Source of the DNA: Hyphomicrobium sp.
GTDB taxonomy: Bacteria; Pseudomonadota; Alphaproteobacteria; Rhizobiales; Hyphomicrobiaceae
Reading direction: 5' to 3'
DNA length: 49,538 nt
NCBI RefSeq assembly: GCF_003987855.1
Contig: NZ_RXIZ01000015.1
Coordinates: forward strand, 563,795-613,332
Notes under the pieces: model-generated
What the model saw: the letters and a program-made list of their open reading frames with translations, nothing else
Told to the model about the DNA's origin: nothing
Databases searched by the model: none
In this document: piece by piece, positions 15,901 through 23,648 of the stretch
Layout: every line of letters starts with the position of its first letter
How positions within the stretch are numbered: position 1 is the first letter of the stretch
Made by a program: the position numbers and the translations under genes

Positions 15901-18809
15901 GCTATATCTTGACTTCGGGCAGTCAGTCTTTTGGGATCCTTGCTCAGTCCATCGGAGGCGGCGGCGGCAACGCGGGCGCGGCAGTCGCATCGAACGTTCT
16001 TTTAAATCCTACGAGCAAGCTCAACGTCGGCATTGGAATTGGTGGCGAGGGTGGGACTGGCGCCGATGGTGGCGCAGTGACTGTCAGTCCCAACCTCAAC
16101 GTCTTCACAACGGGCATCGGTTCTTATGGCATCGTCGCGCAATCCATTGGCGGCGGCGGCGGCTCCGGGAGTTCCGCAACAGCGGGTGGCCGGGTCAACA
16201 TCACGGTCGGCGGTCACGGCGGCGAAGCTGGTAACGGCGATGCCGTAGAGGTCAATCTGGAAGGCACAGTCGCAACGAGCGGGATTGGCGCAGTCGGTGT
16301 CGTCGCCCAGTCAGTTGGCGGTGGAGGCGGCATCGGCGGCGCCGCTGGGGAGCCGTCATCCGCATTGCTGTCCGAGGTGAATGCCGCCCCCTTAGCAGTC
16401 GGCCTTGCTTTTGGCGGTGTTGGCGGAACTGGCGGCGACGGCGGCACAGTGACAGTGAATGCTTCCGGCGCGACCAACAACATTTTCACTACCGGGACCA
16501 CAGCCATCGGCATCCTGGCGCAATCGGTTGGCGGCGGGGGCGGCCTGAGTTCGGTCGTGGGCCTGAATGTCCCGATCGGCGGCCAAGTGCAGTTGCTTGC
16601 CAGGGGCAATAATGGCAACGGCAACGGCAGTGGCGGCGATGTGGCTGTCAGTGACAGTACAAGCGCGAAATTTTCGATCGTTACTTCCGGAGACGGCGCC
16701 GACGGCATCGTGGCGCAATCCATCGGTGGCGGCGGTGGCAGCGCCATAACGGATCTGCCAGCTCTCGCGACCAACATCGACTACCTCGGCAATCTGACTG
16801 CGCCACTTATTGGGTCGGGAGGAGATGTCACGGTCGATTTGAACGGCAGCATCACAACGAGTGGAAACGGCGCTCACGGCATCGTTGCCGAAAGCATGAC
16901 GAATGGCATGTCGATTTTCCAATCGGACGGTATCACCAACCTCTCTGGGCAGGCACTTGTAGGAGGAAGCACGAGCACCGGGGCCGTAAGTGTTACAATA
17001 GACGGTTCCGTGACGACGACGGGCAGCAACGCAGATGGTGTCGTGACCTATACTAACAGCATACTTGCTGGAACCACGACGGTGAACATCGGTGGCACAA
17101 TCGCGGTATCGGGCTCGGGGGCCTGGGGCATTCAGACGAACAATGGCAACAACACCGGACTCTCCGCCTCCGGCCAGGCGACTACCGCCATAACGATCGA
17201 ACCGGGTGGCGTGGTTTCCGCTGGGAGTGCCTCCGCGGGGGCGATCTCGGTGAACGATACGCTTGGTTTCGGGATGATCACGATCGAAAATGGCGGCCGT
17301 GTTACCGGTAATATTTCGGGACCCGAGGGTGCCGGCTTCGCGTCCCCTGTGAGCGTCATCAATTATGGATCTATGACCGGTTCGGTCGCTGATGTCTCTG
17401 CGTATTTCAACTATGGCCAGCATTTTCTCGCCGTCGATCCTCAGGGGCATGCGAGTAACTCGATCAATGTAGGGTCTTTGGCTGCAGTCAGGAACTCGAT
17501 CATCCCGCAATTGACCTCATTGCCGATCGGCGATTTCGCACCCAGCACGATCATCACGGCTGGGAATTTACCGCCGGACAGCACTGCGTCGTCAATCGGT
17601 TTGGAGTCGGGAACCCTGTCGACTCAATACAGTTATGCGGTGACATCTAATTCGGTGGCTATTACCGGAGCGTCTGTCGATTACAGCAGAGCGGGTCTGA
17701 CCGGAAATCTCGGCCATGCGGCGGCTCTGGCGAATGCCCAGGCGCGAGCCATTTCTTCGGGAGCGCATCCCAACCAGCCGAATTCTCCGTTGGACAATTT
17801 TCTTGTTGCGATGGCCAACACCAGTAGCGCCGCCACTCTCCAGAAGGATCTCGCGATCTTCGACGCGACCAAACAGTACTCCGATACCCAATCGAGCGCC
17901 ACTTCGGCGTCCAACGCTTTAACCAATATGCAAAGCTGCGGTGGCGAGGGGGCTGACAAGGCCAGCCTCAATCCCGTTGCACAGGGTAACTGCGACTGGA
18001 TCAGGTACACCTATTCAGATGGCACGCGCCAAAGCGGAGGGCAAAAAGAAAGATCCAACGGCCTGACCTTCGGACGTCAGCAAGAATTCGCGCCGCATAT
18101 CTATTTGGGCGCGAGCGGCGACTATGACCAATTTGAATTTAGTGGCGCGAACGCATCGAGCGAAGGCTCGCGGTTTGCCGCCGGCGGCATCGCAAAATAC
18201 GTCGACGGCCGTCTATTCGGTTCAGTGTCCATGGTGGCCAGCTATGATTGGGCGGACGGAACCCGCCTATTCAATTTGCCAGAGGATCCCAGCGTTTCTT
18301 CAACGCACATTGCGCGGTCGAACCACGCCGCAGTAACGGTCGCGACCCGCCTGAGGTTTGGATACTCCTTCGACTTCAATACATTCGATGTGACGCCGAT
18401 GGCCGATATTGATATCCCCGTGATTCACGATTTCGGTTATCGCGAGCGTGGCGGCGGCCAATTCGACTTGCGGTCGGATGCCGTCACGAACGTGCTGGTG
18501 GATGTGCATCCCTCAGTACAGATCGGCAGTCATGTCCAATATAGAGGCACCGACATTCGCGGGTATGTCGAACCCGGTGTCCGCTTCCAAGAGCTAGACC
18601 CGACAGTCCGGGTCGGCTTGGCAGATGGATTTGATTCCGATTTCACCACAACATTGACCGATCAGCGCGACCGCGTGGTAGGAACGATCGCAGGCGGCCT
18701 GATCATCGACTGGTCTGATCAATTAGAATCACGCTTGCAATGCGAGCGTGATATGGGCCCCACGTCGCAGATCCAGTCCTTGAGTGCAAAGGCAGCACTT
18801 AAATTCTGA
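12966..18809 (+). CDS. giant glycine-rich autotransporter (type Va-like) outer-membrane protein
   Basis: This 1947-residue protein has a signal peptide (TTTRAIVICLATATGAAAQQ, about residues 12-31), a very long passenger and a C-terminal beta-barrel of about 270-300 residues ending in Phe (SAKAALKF), as required for outer-membrane insertion. The passenger contains at least 13 copies of a [AV]-Q-S-[IV]-G-G-G-G-G block, spaced tens of residues apart and each preceded by a Thr/Ser/Asn-rich strand (for example ITTGGREAPGMLVQSVGGGG). This is the pattern of a repetitive beta-helix. Only a few Cys occur (near both ends of the passenger). The G-rich DNA yields many proline-rich shadow ORFs on the minus strand. 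The start ATG at 12966 has only GGAA before it. It is probably a surface adhesin or biofilm factor; ligand unknown. It is the main cargo of the tRNA-bounded segment. Confidence 0.92.
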   Translation: MDIQECFPVLKTTTRAIVICLATATGAAAQQAPSSCTAVPGITTLGQVYNLPHDVPLGTFNSTNNNGIQSNVSNFGVTVQLPSGTTVTYPNFTFSLLGETAHESDTGPSTPAMTVLNCGAGPVPAMGILATSAGGQGGGGHDEFLDAHDGAQGGNGGAVIVENVAGGILGSLSSPGVVAGFGIIATSEGGNGGEGGSSTVASGGNGGMGGNGGSVIVANAGTILTSMSHAPGMTGESIGGQAGPGGDGTPLDWAHAGSGGTGGNSGADVTGVNSGLIATLGNDSSAISVHSVGGNGGAGGSESGLFFALGGTGGRGGNGGTISAGNSGTLVTSGNNSKGISALSIGGGGGDGGAAVAFGPVVSVAIGDGGGGGGYGANVTVANSGTIQTSGTTSYGVRAQSVGGGGGDGGSATVVAATLGADVPVASISVGIGGSGGGGGGSGTVTVINSGVIVTGPGTVLSPDQDPSLTLPGDLSAGIMAQSIGGGGGLGGNAYSVSATADPDGSVSVAVGLGGSGGSGGNGSDVSVTNIGSITTGGREAPGMLVQSVGGGGGGGGNVVSVAAAAGSFALSAPVGVGGSGGTGGDGGNVSVAQDGSITTLAEQSAGLIAQSVGGGGGSGGNVTGVAASVGRTSVSLNVGVGGSGGSGGDSGQTIVNTGVGSTIITAGAQSDGMIVQSVGGGGGNGGSVHSYSFAASGGGSSSSGALAATVAVGGGGGAGGTGDSATLISNGSVVTYGDQSDGALVQSVGGGGGNGGSVFALAVSASLDQSKSGGGSSTTPSISASVAVGGSGGSGNSGGAASFTMGDTSSIQTYGQNSVGVKVQSIGGGGGNGGDAESFAVATAIPNSSSLFDRASDLFINYLSKLRIVTGLPNLVSGQNFQASVSVGGNGGSGGIGGTATANLGAGSIISTSGAHSDALVVQSIGGGGGTGGQSDASGFSGIGAYALNLAVGGQGGSGNQGGTVLIGNNGEAYNDHGYILTSGSQSFGILAQSIGGGGGNAGAAVASNVLLNPTSKLNVGIGIGGEGGTGADGGAVTVSPNLNVFTTGIGSYGIVAQSIGGGGGSGSSATAGGRVNITVGGHGGEAGNGDAVEVNLEGTVATSGIGAVGVVAQSVGGGGGIGGAAGEPSSALLSEVNAAPLAVGLAFGGVGGTGGDGGTVTVNASGATNNIFTTGTTAIGILAQSVGGGGGLSSVVGLNVPIGGQVQLLARGNNGNGNGSGGDVAVSDSTSAKFSIVTSGDGADGIVAQSIGGGGGSAITDLPALATNIDYLGNLTAPLIGSGGDVTVDLNGSITTSGNGAHGIVAESMTNGMSIFQSDGITNLSGQALVGGSTSTGAVSVTIDGSVTTTGSNADGVVTYTNSILAGTTTVNIGGTIAVSGSGAWGIQTNNGNNTGLSASGQATTAITIEPGGVVSAGSASAGAISVNDTLGFGMITIENGGRVTGNISGPEGAGFASPVSVINYGSMTGSVADVSAYFNYGQHFLAVDPQGHASNSINVGSLAAVRNSIIPQLTSLPIGDFAPSTIITAGNLPPDSTASSIGLESGTLSTQYSYAVTSNSVAITGASVDYSRAGLTGNLGHAAALANAQARAISSGAHPNQPNSPLDNFLVAMANTSSAATLQKDLAIFDATKQYSDTQSSATSASNALTNMQSCGGEGADKASLNPVAQGNCDWIRYTYSDGTRQSGGQKERSNGLTFGRQQEFAPHIYLGASGDYDQFEFSGANASSEGSRFAAGGIAKYVDGRLFGSVSMVASYDWADGTRLFNLPEDPSVSSTHIARSNHAAVTVATRLRFGYSFDFNTFDVTPMADIDIPVIHDFGYRERGGGQFDLRSDAVTNVLVDVHPSVQIGSHVQYRGTDIRGYVEPGVRFQELDPTVRVGLADGFDSDFTTTLTDQRDRVVGTIAGGLIIDWSDQLESRLQCERDMGPTSQIQSLSAKAALKF

Positions 18810-19188
18810 GTTACGGATCTCAAACATCGTGAATGCCCCGCCACGAGAGACACGGTTGCAAGCCACAAAAATTGCTCTGCGGTATTCGTACGCTCTGAAG
18901 ACGACGGGTCGCCATGTGCTCTACAAGTGCGGTGCTTTCGGAGTGCGGCCATCACCGGCGCCTCGGCTGCATACCGTGAATATGCGACCAACAAGCTCTT
19001 TCGAGCGGAGAGGAAATCCTTCAAGCCGGACGCAAAGTTGCAGGAATAGTAAGCCATTGAATGAACGCGCACGATCGCTCCCGTAGGGAGCGCCAATCAG
19101 CTTTTACAATATGCCGGCAAGGTGAGCGGCTGCGGCTACGGCCATCCGCTGACATCGCTCGGCCAGTGCTCCGTTGTTGAGGCGGCCG
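18810..19188. other. gap at the right island boundary
   Basis: No gene is supported. It contains the attR-like copy of the tRNA-Glu end at 19078-19095. The 125-codon minus ORF at 18719-19096 overlaps the autotransporter end and looks like a shadow. Confidence 0.5.
19078..19095 (+). repeat. attR-like direct repeat of the tRNA-Glu 3' end
   Basis: CTCCCGTAGGGAGCGCCA is identical over 18 bases to 10579-10596 and includes the CCA. No other part of a tRNA is present: upstream sequence diverges after a one-base gap (TCG then CTCCC). It can also fold as a 7-bp hairpin with a GTA loop. Confidence 0.65.
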
Positions 19189-20010
19189 TCAGGATTCCAG
19201 AAACGCCAGCAGATCGGCATTTATGGTCTCCGCTTCCGTCGTCGGCATCCCGTGCGGGAAGCCCTTGTAGCTCCTGAACGTGCTGTTTTTCAAAAGCTTC
19301 GCCGACAGCGGACCGGCGGCAACGTAAGGCACGATCTGATCGTCCTCGCTGTGCATCACAAGCACCGGCACGGTGATTTTCTTCAGGTCCTCTGTGAAAT
19401 CGGTTTGCGAGAACGCGACGATGCCGTCGTAGTGGGCTTTCGCGCCGCCCATCATGCCCTGTCGCCACCAGTTCTGGATGGTAGCCTCGGCGGGCTTGCC
19501 GGTCTTGTTGTAGTTATAGAATGGGCCCGACGCGATGTCGCGGTAGAACTGCGAGCGGTTGGCTGCTAGTGCCACCATGAAGTCGTCGAACACCTTCTTC
19601 GGCAGCCCGTTCGGATTGGTCGGCGTCTGCACCATCAACGGTGGCACAGCGCTGATGATCGCAGCCTTCGAGACGCGGCTCTCGCCGTGCCGCGCGATGT
19701 AATGCACGACCTCGCCGCCGCCCGTCGAATGCCCGACATGGATTGCATTCTGCAAATCGAGATGCGCGACCACCGCCGCGAGGTCGTCGGCATAGTGATC
19801 CATATCATGGCCATCGGCGGTCTGTGTCGAGCGACCGTGGCCGCGCCGATCGTGGGCGATGACGCGATAGCCTCTATTCAGGAAGAAAAGCAACTGCGCG
19901 TCCCAATCGTCAGCCGAGAGCGGCCAGCCATGACTGAACACGATAGGCTGACCGGCTCCCCAATCCTTGTAGAAGATCTCGATGCCGTCTTTGGTTTTGA
20001 CCGTGGGCAT
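19189..20010 (-). CDS. alpha/beta hydrolase, non-heme chloroperoxidase/esterase type
   Basis: This 273-residue cytoplasmic hydrolase belongs to the cofactor-free haloperoxidase/aryl-esterase group. The catalytic triad is readable: Ser95 in GHSTGGGE, Asp224 in SEDDQIVP and His253 in FPHGM. The HGWPLSADDWDAQ oxyanion region and HDRRGHGRS are hallmarks. The ATG at 20010 follows AAGGAACGCGTCCC. In vitro these enzymes perhydrolyse acids and halogenate, but their natural role is usually ester or lactone hydrolysis. It lies 93 bases after the thiocyanate-hydrolase-like genes on the same strand, so it could be the distal gene of that cluster or stand alone. Confidence 0.92.
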   Translation of the reverse strand: MPTVKTKDGIEIFYKDWGAGQPIVFSHGWPLSADDWDAQLLFFLNRGYRVIAHDRRGHGRSTQTADGHDMDHYADDLAAVVAHLDLQNAIHVGHSTGGGEVVHYIARHGESRVSKAAIISAVPPLMVQTPTNPNGLPKKVFDDFMVALAANRSQFYRDIASGPFYNYNKTGKPAEATIQNWWRQGMMGGAKAHYDGIVAFSQTDFTEDLKKITVPVLVMHSEDDQIVPYVAAGPLSAKLLKNSTFRSYKGFPHGMPTTEAETINADLLAFLES

Positions 20011-20103
20011 GGGACGCGTTCCTTAGCTGTTGGACAATTGAATAGACGAGCCGTCCGAGTGGCTGAGACTGATCCGGCCGTTCTCCATTGAGATCTCGAA
20101 CGC

Positions 20104-20427
20104 TTAGGAGTATCGCGCCGCAACTTCCTTCATTTTGAGGGCGATATCCGTTGGGGTTAGAATGCCTTTACGTAAAAGGATGTTGGAGAAGGCGACGATC
20201 CAACGCTCGTAATAGCTGAGCTTTCCGATCATTTCCGCCCCGAGAGCTTCGACCCCACAGCGCTTCTCCTCCGTATTGATAATCTTGTGAAAGTCGAGAA
20301 CGTCGGCCAGCGCGTGGCAACGTTTCTCCCAGGGCGCCAAATCATGGTCGATAGGGTTGATGGGGTCGGCAGGCATGCCGCCGATGTCATTGGGTAAGCG
20401 AATTACAAGCTCGGAGCTATCAGACAT
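20104..20427 (-). CDS. thiocyanate hydrolase beta-like subunit (nitrile hydratase beta N-terminal half)
   Basis: This 107-residue protein corresponds to the N-terminal half of nitrile hydratase beta. The marker LPNDIGGM matches the HD-x-GGM start of that family. The helical block APWEKRCHALADVL and the segment KLSYYERWIVAFSNILLRKGILT match the conserved YY-x-x-W region. The start ATG overlaps the stop of the catalytic-subunit gene (8 bases, 20420-20427), implying translational coupling. In thiocyanate hydrolase and toyocamycin nitrile hydratase, the beta chain is split into two polypeptides, as seen here. A nitrile hydratase accessory protein is a less likely reading, because those lack the IGGM start. 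Confidence 0.8.
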   Translation of the reverse strand: MSDSSELVIRLPNDIGGMPADPINPIDHDLAPWEKRCHALADVLDFHKIINTEEKRCGVEALGAEMIGKLSYYERWIVAFSNILLRKGILTPTDIALKMKEVAARYS

Positions 20428-21088
20428 GCGCGGCACTCCCGTTTTCGAGCTTCGGTTCGACCACACCGATCATAGCATCTCGAGTGACGAGGTCCGCGAG
20501 CTCCTCTTCGGTGAAAGTCTCGGTGCCTTTGGGCCGTTTCGGCAACACAAGGTAGCGGACCATCGCGGTCGAATCGCTAACCCTCACTTCGACGTCATCG
20601 GGAATGGTGGTGCCGAACTCGGCGAGCACTTTCCTCGGCTCCGACACGGCGCGCGCGCGATAAGGCTTCAGTTTGTACCAGTCGGGTGGAAGACCGAGCA
20701 CGGGGCGCGGATAGCAGGAGCAGAGCGTGCAGACGATAAGGTTATGAACCTTGTCGGTGTTTTCGAGCACGATCAGCTCAGTGTCATCGTAGAATGTAAT
20801 ACCGAAATCCTCCTCACACGCCGTGCGGCCGTTGGCTAGGAGGCGTTTGCGGAAGTTCGGATCTATCCAAGCGCGGGCGACGACCTTGGCGCCAAGCGCA
20901 GGTGTGCGGGAATCCAGAACCTCGATCTGCCGCCGGATCTCGTCGGCCTCAAAAAGCTTTCGTTCAATCAGCAGTTCTCGGATGGCCGTCTCTAGCATGT
21001 CGTAGTAGGTCGGCTTCTCAGTTTGGTTGATCTCCGCGTGCGGATGGTCGTGTTCATTATGATCATGATCGTGTTCCGTGTGGGTCAT
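20420..21088 (-). CDS. cobalt-type thiocyanate hydrolase/nitrile hydratase catalytic (alpha/gamma) subunit with His-rich N terminus
   Basis: This 222-residue metal subunit hydrates thiocyanate (to carbonyl sulfide and ammonia) or nitriles (to amides). The metal claw is VCTLCSCYPRPVLGLPPDWY, with Cys120, Cys123 and Cys125; Thr in the C-T-L-C-S-C motif indicates the cobalt form. The arginine after CSCYP (YPRP) resembles thiocyanate hydrolase more than nitrile hydratase (YPWP). YRARAVSEPRKVLAEFG and RPKGTETFTEEELADLVTRD are the usual C-terminal blocks. The start at 21088 follows GAGAGGGTGTGAAG. Residues 1-17 contain seven histidines (THTEHDHDHNEHDHPH), an unusual metal-binding head. The gene begins 2 bases after the preceding subunit's stop. 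Confidence 0.88.
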   Translation of the reverse strand: MTHTEHDHDHNEHDHPHAEINQTEKPTYYDMLETAIRELLIERKLFEADEIRRQIEVLDSRTPALGAKVVARAWIDPNFRKRLLANGRTACEEDFGITFYDDTELIVLENTDKVHNLIVCTLCSCYPRPVLGLPPDWYKLKPYRARAVSEPRKVLAEFGTTIPDDVEVRVSDSTAMVRYLVLPKRPKGTETFTEEELADLVTRDAMIGVVEPKLENGSAAHV

Positions 21089-21090
21089 CT

Positions 21091-21429
21091 TCACACCCTC
21101 TCGATCCAGCTTTCGAAGACCTCGATGCGCAATCCATCCTTCGGCGAACCGGTGTAATCGGGCCAAAGCTCAATCATAGGGAACGCGATCCGATAGTAAT
21201 GACGCCGTGAGCCGGCGTTGCGGCCGTAGCCTTCTTCCTCGTTGTCTACGAAAGCTGGTTCAACGACGGCCTCGACGCGCCCGATCTTTTTGCGGAGATA
21301 GCGGGGCACGCGGTAGTGTCCGACGGGCATTCGGTCGGCGATGCGAACCTCGTCCCCGGCCTTGAAGATCGGTGCTTCGCCGAATGCCGATACGATTTGT
21401 AAGGACTTTGGAGCGGGACGCGCAGTCAT
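21091..21429 (-). CDS. thiocyanate hydrolase alpha-like subunit (nitrile hydratase beta C-terminal half)
   Basis: This 112-residue protein matches the SH3-like C-terminal domain of nitrile hydratase beta. It has FKAGDEVRIADRMPVGHYRVPRYLRKKIGRVEAV, with the G-H-x-R-x-P-x-Y-x-R-x-K-x-G signature that contacts the metal site, and the C-terminal YYRIAFPMIELWPDYTG. The ATG at 21429 follows GAAGTGAGTCAGCG; a longer in-frame start at 21462 would overlap the upstream hydrolase. It is the first of three packed subunit genes. The conserved arginines in RVPRYLRKK probably bind the active-centre cysteine oxyanions, as known for the family. Confidence 0.85.
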   Translation of the reverse strand: MTARPAPKSLQIVSAFGEAPIFKAGDEVRIADRMPVGHYRVPRYLRKKIGRVEAVVEPAFVDNEEEGYGRNAGSRRHYYRIAFPMIELWPDYTGSPKDGLRIEVFESWIERV

Positions 21430-21436
21430 CGCTGAC

Positions 21437-22387
21437 TCACTTCGCAACAAGATTTCGATCAAGGAAATCGTGGATCAGCGGCACCATTTCATCCGCCTTG
21501 TCCTCAAGTGCAAAATGCCCGGTATCAAGGAGATGGAATTCAACCTTGGGCAAGTCGCGCTTATAGGGATAGGCGCCGTCTGCCGGAAAGATCGTATCGT
21601 TCTTGCCCCAGACGATCAGCGCGGGCGGTTGGCGTTCCCTGAAGAAAGCTTGGAACTTCGGGTAAAGCGGCACGTTCGTCCCGTAATCGAGGAACAGATC
21701 GAGTTGGATGTCCTTGTTTCCCGGTCGATCAAGCAGGCGTTGATCATGACCCCAATTGTCCGGATCGATCCGGGTGACGTCGCTGACGCCGTCCGTATAT
21801 TGAAATTTCGTGGTTTCCGGCTTGACGAGAAAACTCAAGGCTTCGCGGTGAGCGTCTGAGCCGTCGGCCCAATAGGCCTTGATGGGGTCCCAGAATTTCT
21901 TAAGGCCTTCCTCGTAGGCATTGCCATTCTGAATGATGAGCGCCGTGACACGCTCCGGATGCTTGAGTGCCAGTCGGTAGCCGACGGGCGCGCCGTAATC
22001 CATCAGATACAAGGCGTATTTTTGGACCCCGAGCTTGTTTGCCAACCCATCCATCAGATCGGCGTAGTGAGCAAAGGTGTAGGCGAATTGCTTATGATCG
22101 GGAGCGGCGCTTTCGCCAAAGCCCGGATAGTCGGGAGCGATCACGTGATAGCGATCGGCGAGCGCCGGGATCAAATTGCGAAACATATGGGAGGATGTTG
22201 GAAATCCGTGCAGCAAGAGCACAACAGGCGCGTCGGCAGGGCCGGCCTCTCGGTAGAAGATATTGATGCCGTCGATGTCGGCATTGCGATAGTGGGTCAC
22301 AGGCATCCCCGCTTCGGCGATCCCGGTTCCCATCAAGAGGGCCAACAGTGTCATCCAGGTCCGAAGGTGGCGCGCGCACGCAGACAT
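21437..22387 (-). CDS. exported alpha/beta hydrolase with Asp nucleophile (haloalkane dehalogenase/epoxide hydrolase type)
   Basis: This 316-residue protein has a Sec-type signal peptide ([17 protein letters not shown], about residues 11-27). The hydrolase core has [15 protein letters not shown] and [12 protein letters not shown]; the nucleophile elbow reads LMDYGAPVG with Asp130 rather than Ser. Asp264 (GKNDTIFP) and His291 (DTGHFALED) complete the triad. An aspartate nucleophile forms an alkyl-enzyme ester, as in haloalkane dehalogenases and epoxide hydrolases; the cap residues do not let me choose. Export to the periplasm is the notable feature. The gene is 37 bases after the MBL gene and 7 bases before the first thiocyanate-hydrolase-like gene, so it is co-transcribed with them. 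Confidence 0.88.
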   Translation of the reverse strand: MSACARHLRTWMTLLALLMGTGIAEAGMPVTHYRNADIDGINIFYREAGPADAPVVLLLHGFPTSSHMFRNLIPALADRYHVIAPDYPGFGESAAPDHKQFAYTFAHYADLMDGLANKLGVQKYALYLMDYGAPVGYRLALKHPERVTALIIQNGNAYEEGLKKFWDPIKAYWADGSDAHREALSFLVKPETTKFQYTDGVSDVTRIDPDNWGHDQRLLDRPGNKDIQLDLFLDYGTNVPLYPKFQAFFRERQPPALIVWGKNDTIFPADGAYPYKRDLPKVEFHLLDTGHFALEDKADEMVPLIHDFLDRNLVAK

Positions 22388-22424
22388 AAACTTATCTCCT
22401 CATGTCGGTTTGAACCGAACGCCG

Positions 22425-23384
22425 TTAGACGCCCTCGTAGACCAATCGCGTAAAAAAGCCTGGGTCGATGACGAAATTTCCGAATTTACTGTCGAACGCA
22501 GCGGTTGGTTTTGCGGCGACGACTTCGTCGCGCGTGCGACCCTGCTTTTTGAGTGCGGCGACGCTTTCGCGGATTGTCACGAGCATATTGCGCCAGTCTT
22601 GCAATTCGACCCTGTTGCTCACGGGATGACCGTGACCTGGAATAATGATCGTCTTGTCAGTGGCGAGGGCGAGATTGGCATCGCAAGCCGCGATCGTGCC
22701 GTCGATACTGCCGCCCGTCGAATAGTCAATGAACGGGTAAGCGCCATTCCAGAAAGTGTCCCCGACGTGCACGATATCGGCTTCCGCGAAATGCACGGAA
22801 ATATCGCTATCCGTGTGTGCGGGGCCGTAATAATTGAGCCCCAGAGTCGTGCCGTTGAGCTTTAGCGTTCGATCCGTCGCGAAAACATCATCGGGAATGC
22901 CACCGGCGCTAAGCGGAAGAAAATTGTAGTCCCAGTCTTCAACCCGCTGCACCTGGGAGAGATATTTTCGTGTGTTTTCCTGTGCGATGATCTTGGCGCC
23001 CGCAGCGTGCAGCCACTCGTTGCCGTCGGCGTGATCGAAGTGCCAGTGCGTATTGATTAGATGCGTAATAGGATCGGCGCCGAGTTCGCCAAGGCTCTTG
23101 CGGATATGCGCCTCGGATACTCTGATGCCGGCGTCCACGAGCACCTTTCCGTCGGGGCCGGTGAGAACCGCGATATTCCCGCCGGACCCTTCGATGGCGG
23201 TTATGTTATCGCGAAGCTTGTGGGTCACGATGGGCGCGACGGCCGCGCTATCTTTAATCAGGCTGACGAGACCACGCGCCTCAGCGTAGGCCTCGCGCGG
23301 CGTCAACCAGCCAGCCAACCCCGCTTGCGCTGCTCCGATACAGCAAAGGCAGAAGCCACGTCGCGAGATATGAGATCTCTCCAT
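22425..23384 (-). CDS. Tat-exported MBL-fold metallo-hydrolase
   Basis: This 319-residue protein begins with a twin-arginine signal (SRRGFCLCCIGAAQAGLAG) and then has a metallo-beta-lactamase fold. The zinc motif is THWHFDHADG, followed by the histidine in GPAHTDSD, the aspartate/His segment IVHVGDTFWNG and the last histidine in IIPGHGHPVS. The ATG at 23384 follows GAGGATACG; the upstream in-frame ATG adds 13 residues before the RR motif. It resembles SoxH/quinoprotein-relay-type MBL proteins rather than true beta-lactamases. It is the first gene of the minus-strand cluster that continues into the exported hydrolase and thiocyanate hydrolase subunits. Tat export suggests metal loading in the cytoplasm and work in the periplasm. 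Confidence 0.9.
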   Translation of the reverse strand: MERSHISRRGFCLCCIGAAQAGLAGWLTPREAYAEARGLVSLIKDSAAVAPIVTHKLRDNITAIEGSGGNIAVLTGPDGKVLVDAGIRVSEAHIRKSLGELGADPITHLINTHWHFDHADGNEWLHAAGAKIIAQENTRKYLSQVQRVEDWDYNFLPLSAGGIPDDVFATDRTLKLNGTTLGLNYYGPAHTDSDISVHFAEADIVHVGDTFWNGAYPFIDYSTGGSIDGTIAACDANLALATDKTIIIPGHGHPVSNRVELQDWRNMLVTIRESVAALKKQGRTRDEVVAAKPTAAFDSKFGNFVIDPGFFTRLVYEGV

Positions 23385-23648
23385 CGTATCCTCTGCGCCC
23401 GCCAATGAACCGATTAGGTTCAATAGTTAGATCAGGCTTCGATGAAGGTTGGAAGACCATTATTACCTGTAAATCTGCCATACATGCAGCAGACAAGGTC
23501 GGTGATTAATCCCTACAATTCCAAATCAATCGAAATTCTGAATAGTGCGGGCCCAACAATAAATAGATCTAACGAGAGTGAAGTTCCGACAGTCTTTGTT
23601 CAATGCGCCAAATTGGAAATATGGTTCGTTATAAACGCAATCACGCCG

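Larger units (their letters stand above)
10579..19095. mobile_element. putative tRNA-Glu-anchored genomic island (integrase-less)
   Basis: The interval is bounded by an 18-base direct repeat, CTCCCGTAGGGAGCGCCA, formed by the tRNA-Glu 3' end on the left and a free copy on the right. This is the standard geometry after insertion by a tyrosine integrase into a tRNA gene, with the tRNA restored. The interior holds only an HxlR regulator, a SnoaL-like gene, a giant autotransporter and about 2 kb of lower-G+C non-coding DNA, unlike the tight operons on either side. No integrase, excisionase, transposase or plasmid gene is present, so it is a decayed element or one mobilised in trans. The right repeat could also be read as a short hairpin, CGCTCCC-GTA-GGGAGCG, which weakens the case slightly. 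Confidence 0.6.

Noticed and set aside
13400-16750. regular repeats that might suggest a CRISPR array or tandem satellite
   Set aside because: The repeats are in frame, encode Gly blocks of one long ORF, and vary by synonymous changes; no repeat-spacer unit is present.
13350-16800. many proline-rich minus-strand ORFs opposite the autotransporter
   Set aside because: They are complements of GGC/GGT glycine repeats; poly-proline shadows are expected there.
20104-20427. reading as a nitrile hydratase activator protein
   Set aside because: The IGGM opening and YYERW block fit the beta-subunit N-terminal half better, and the partner beta C-terminal half is encoded two genes upstream.
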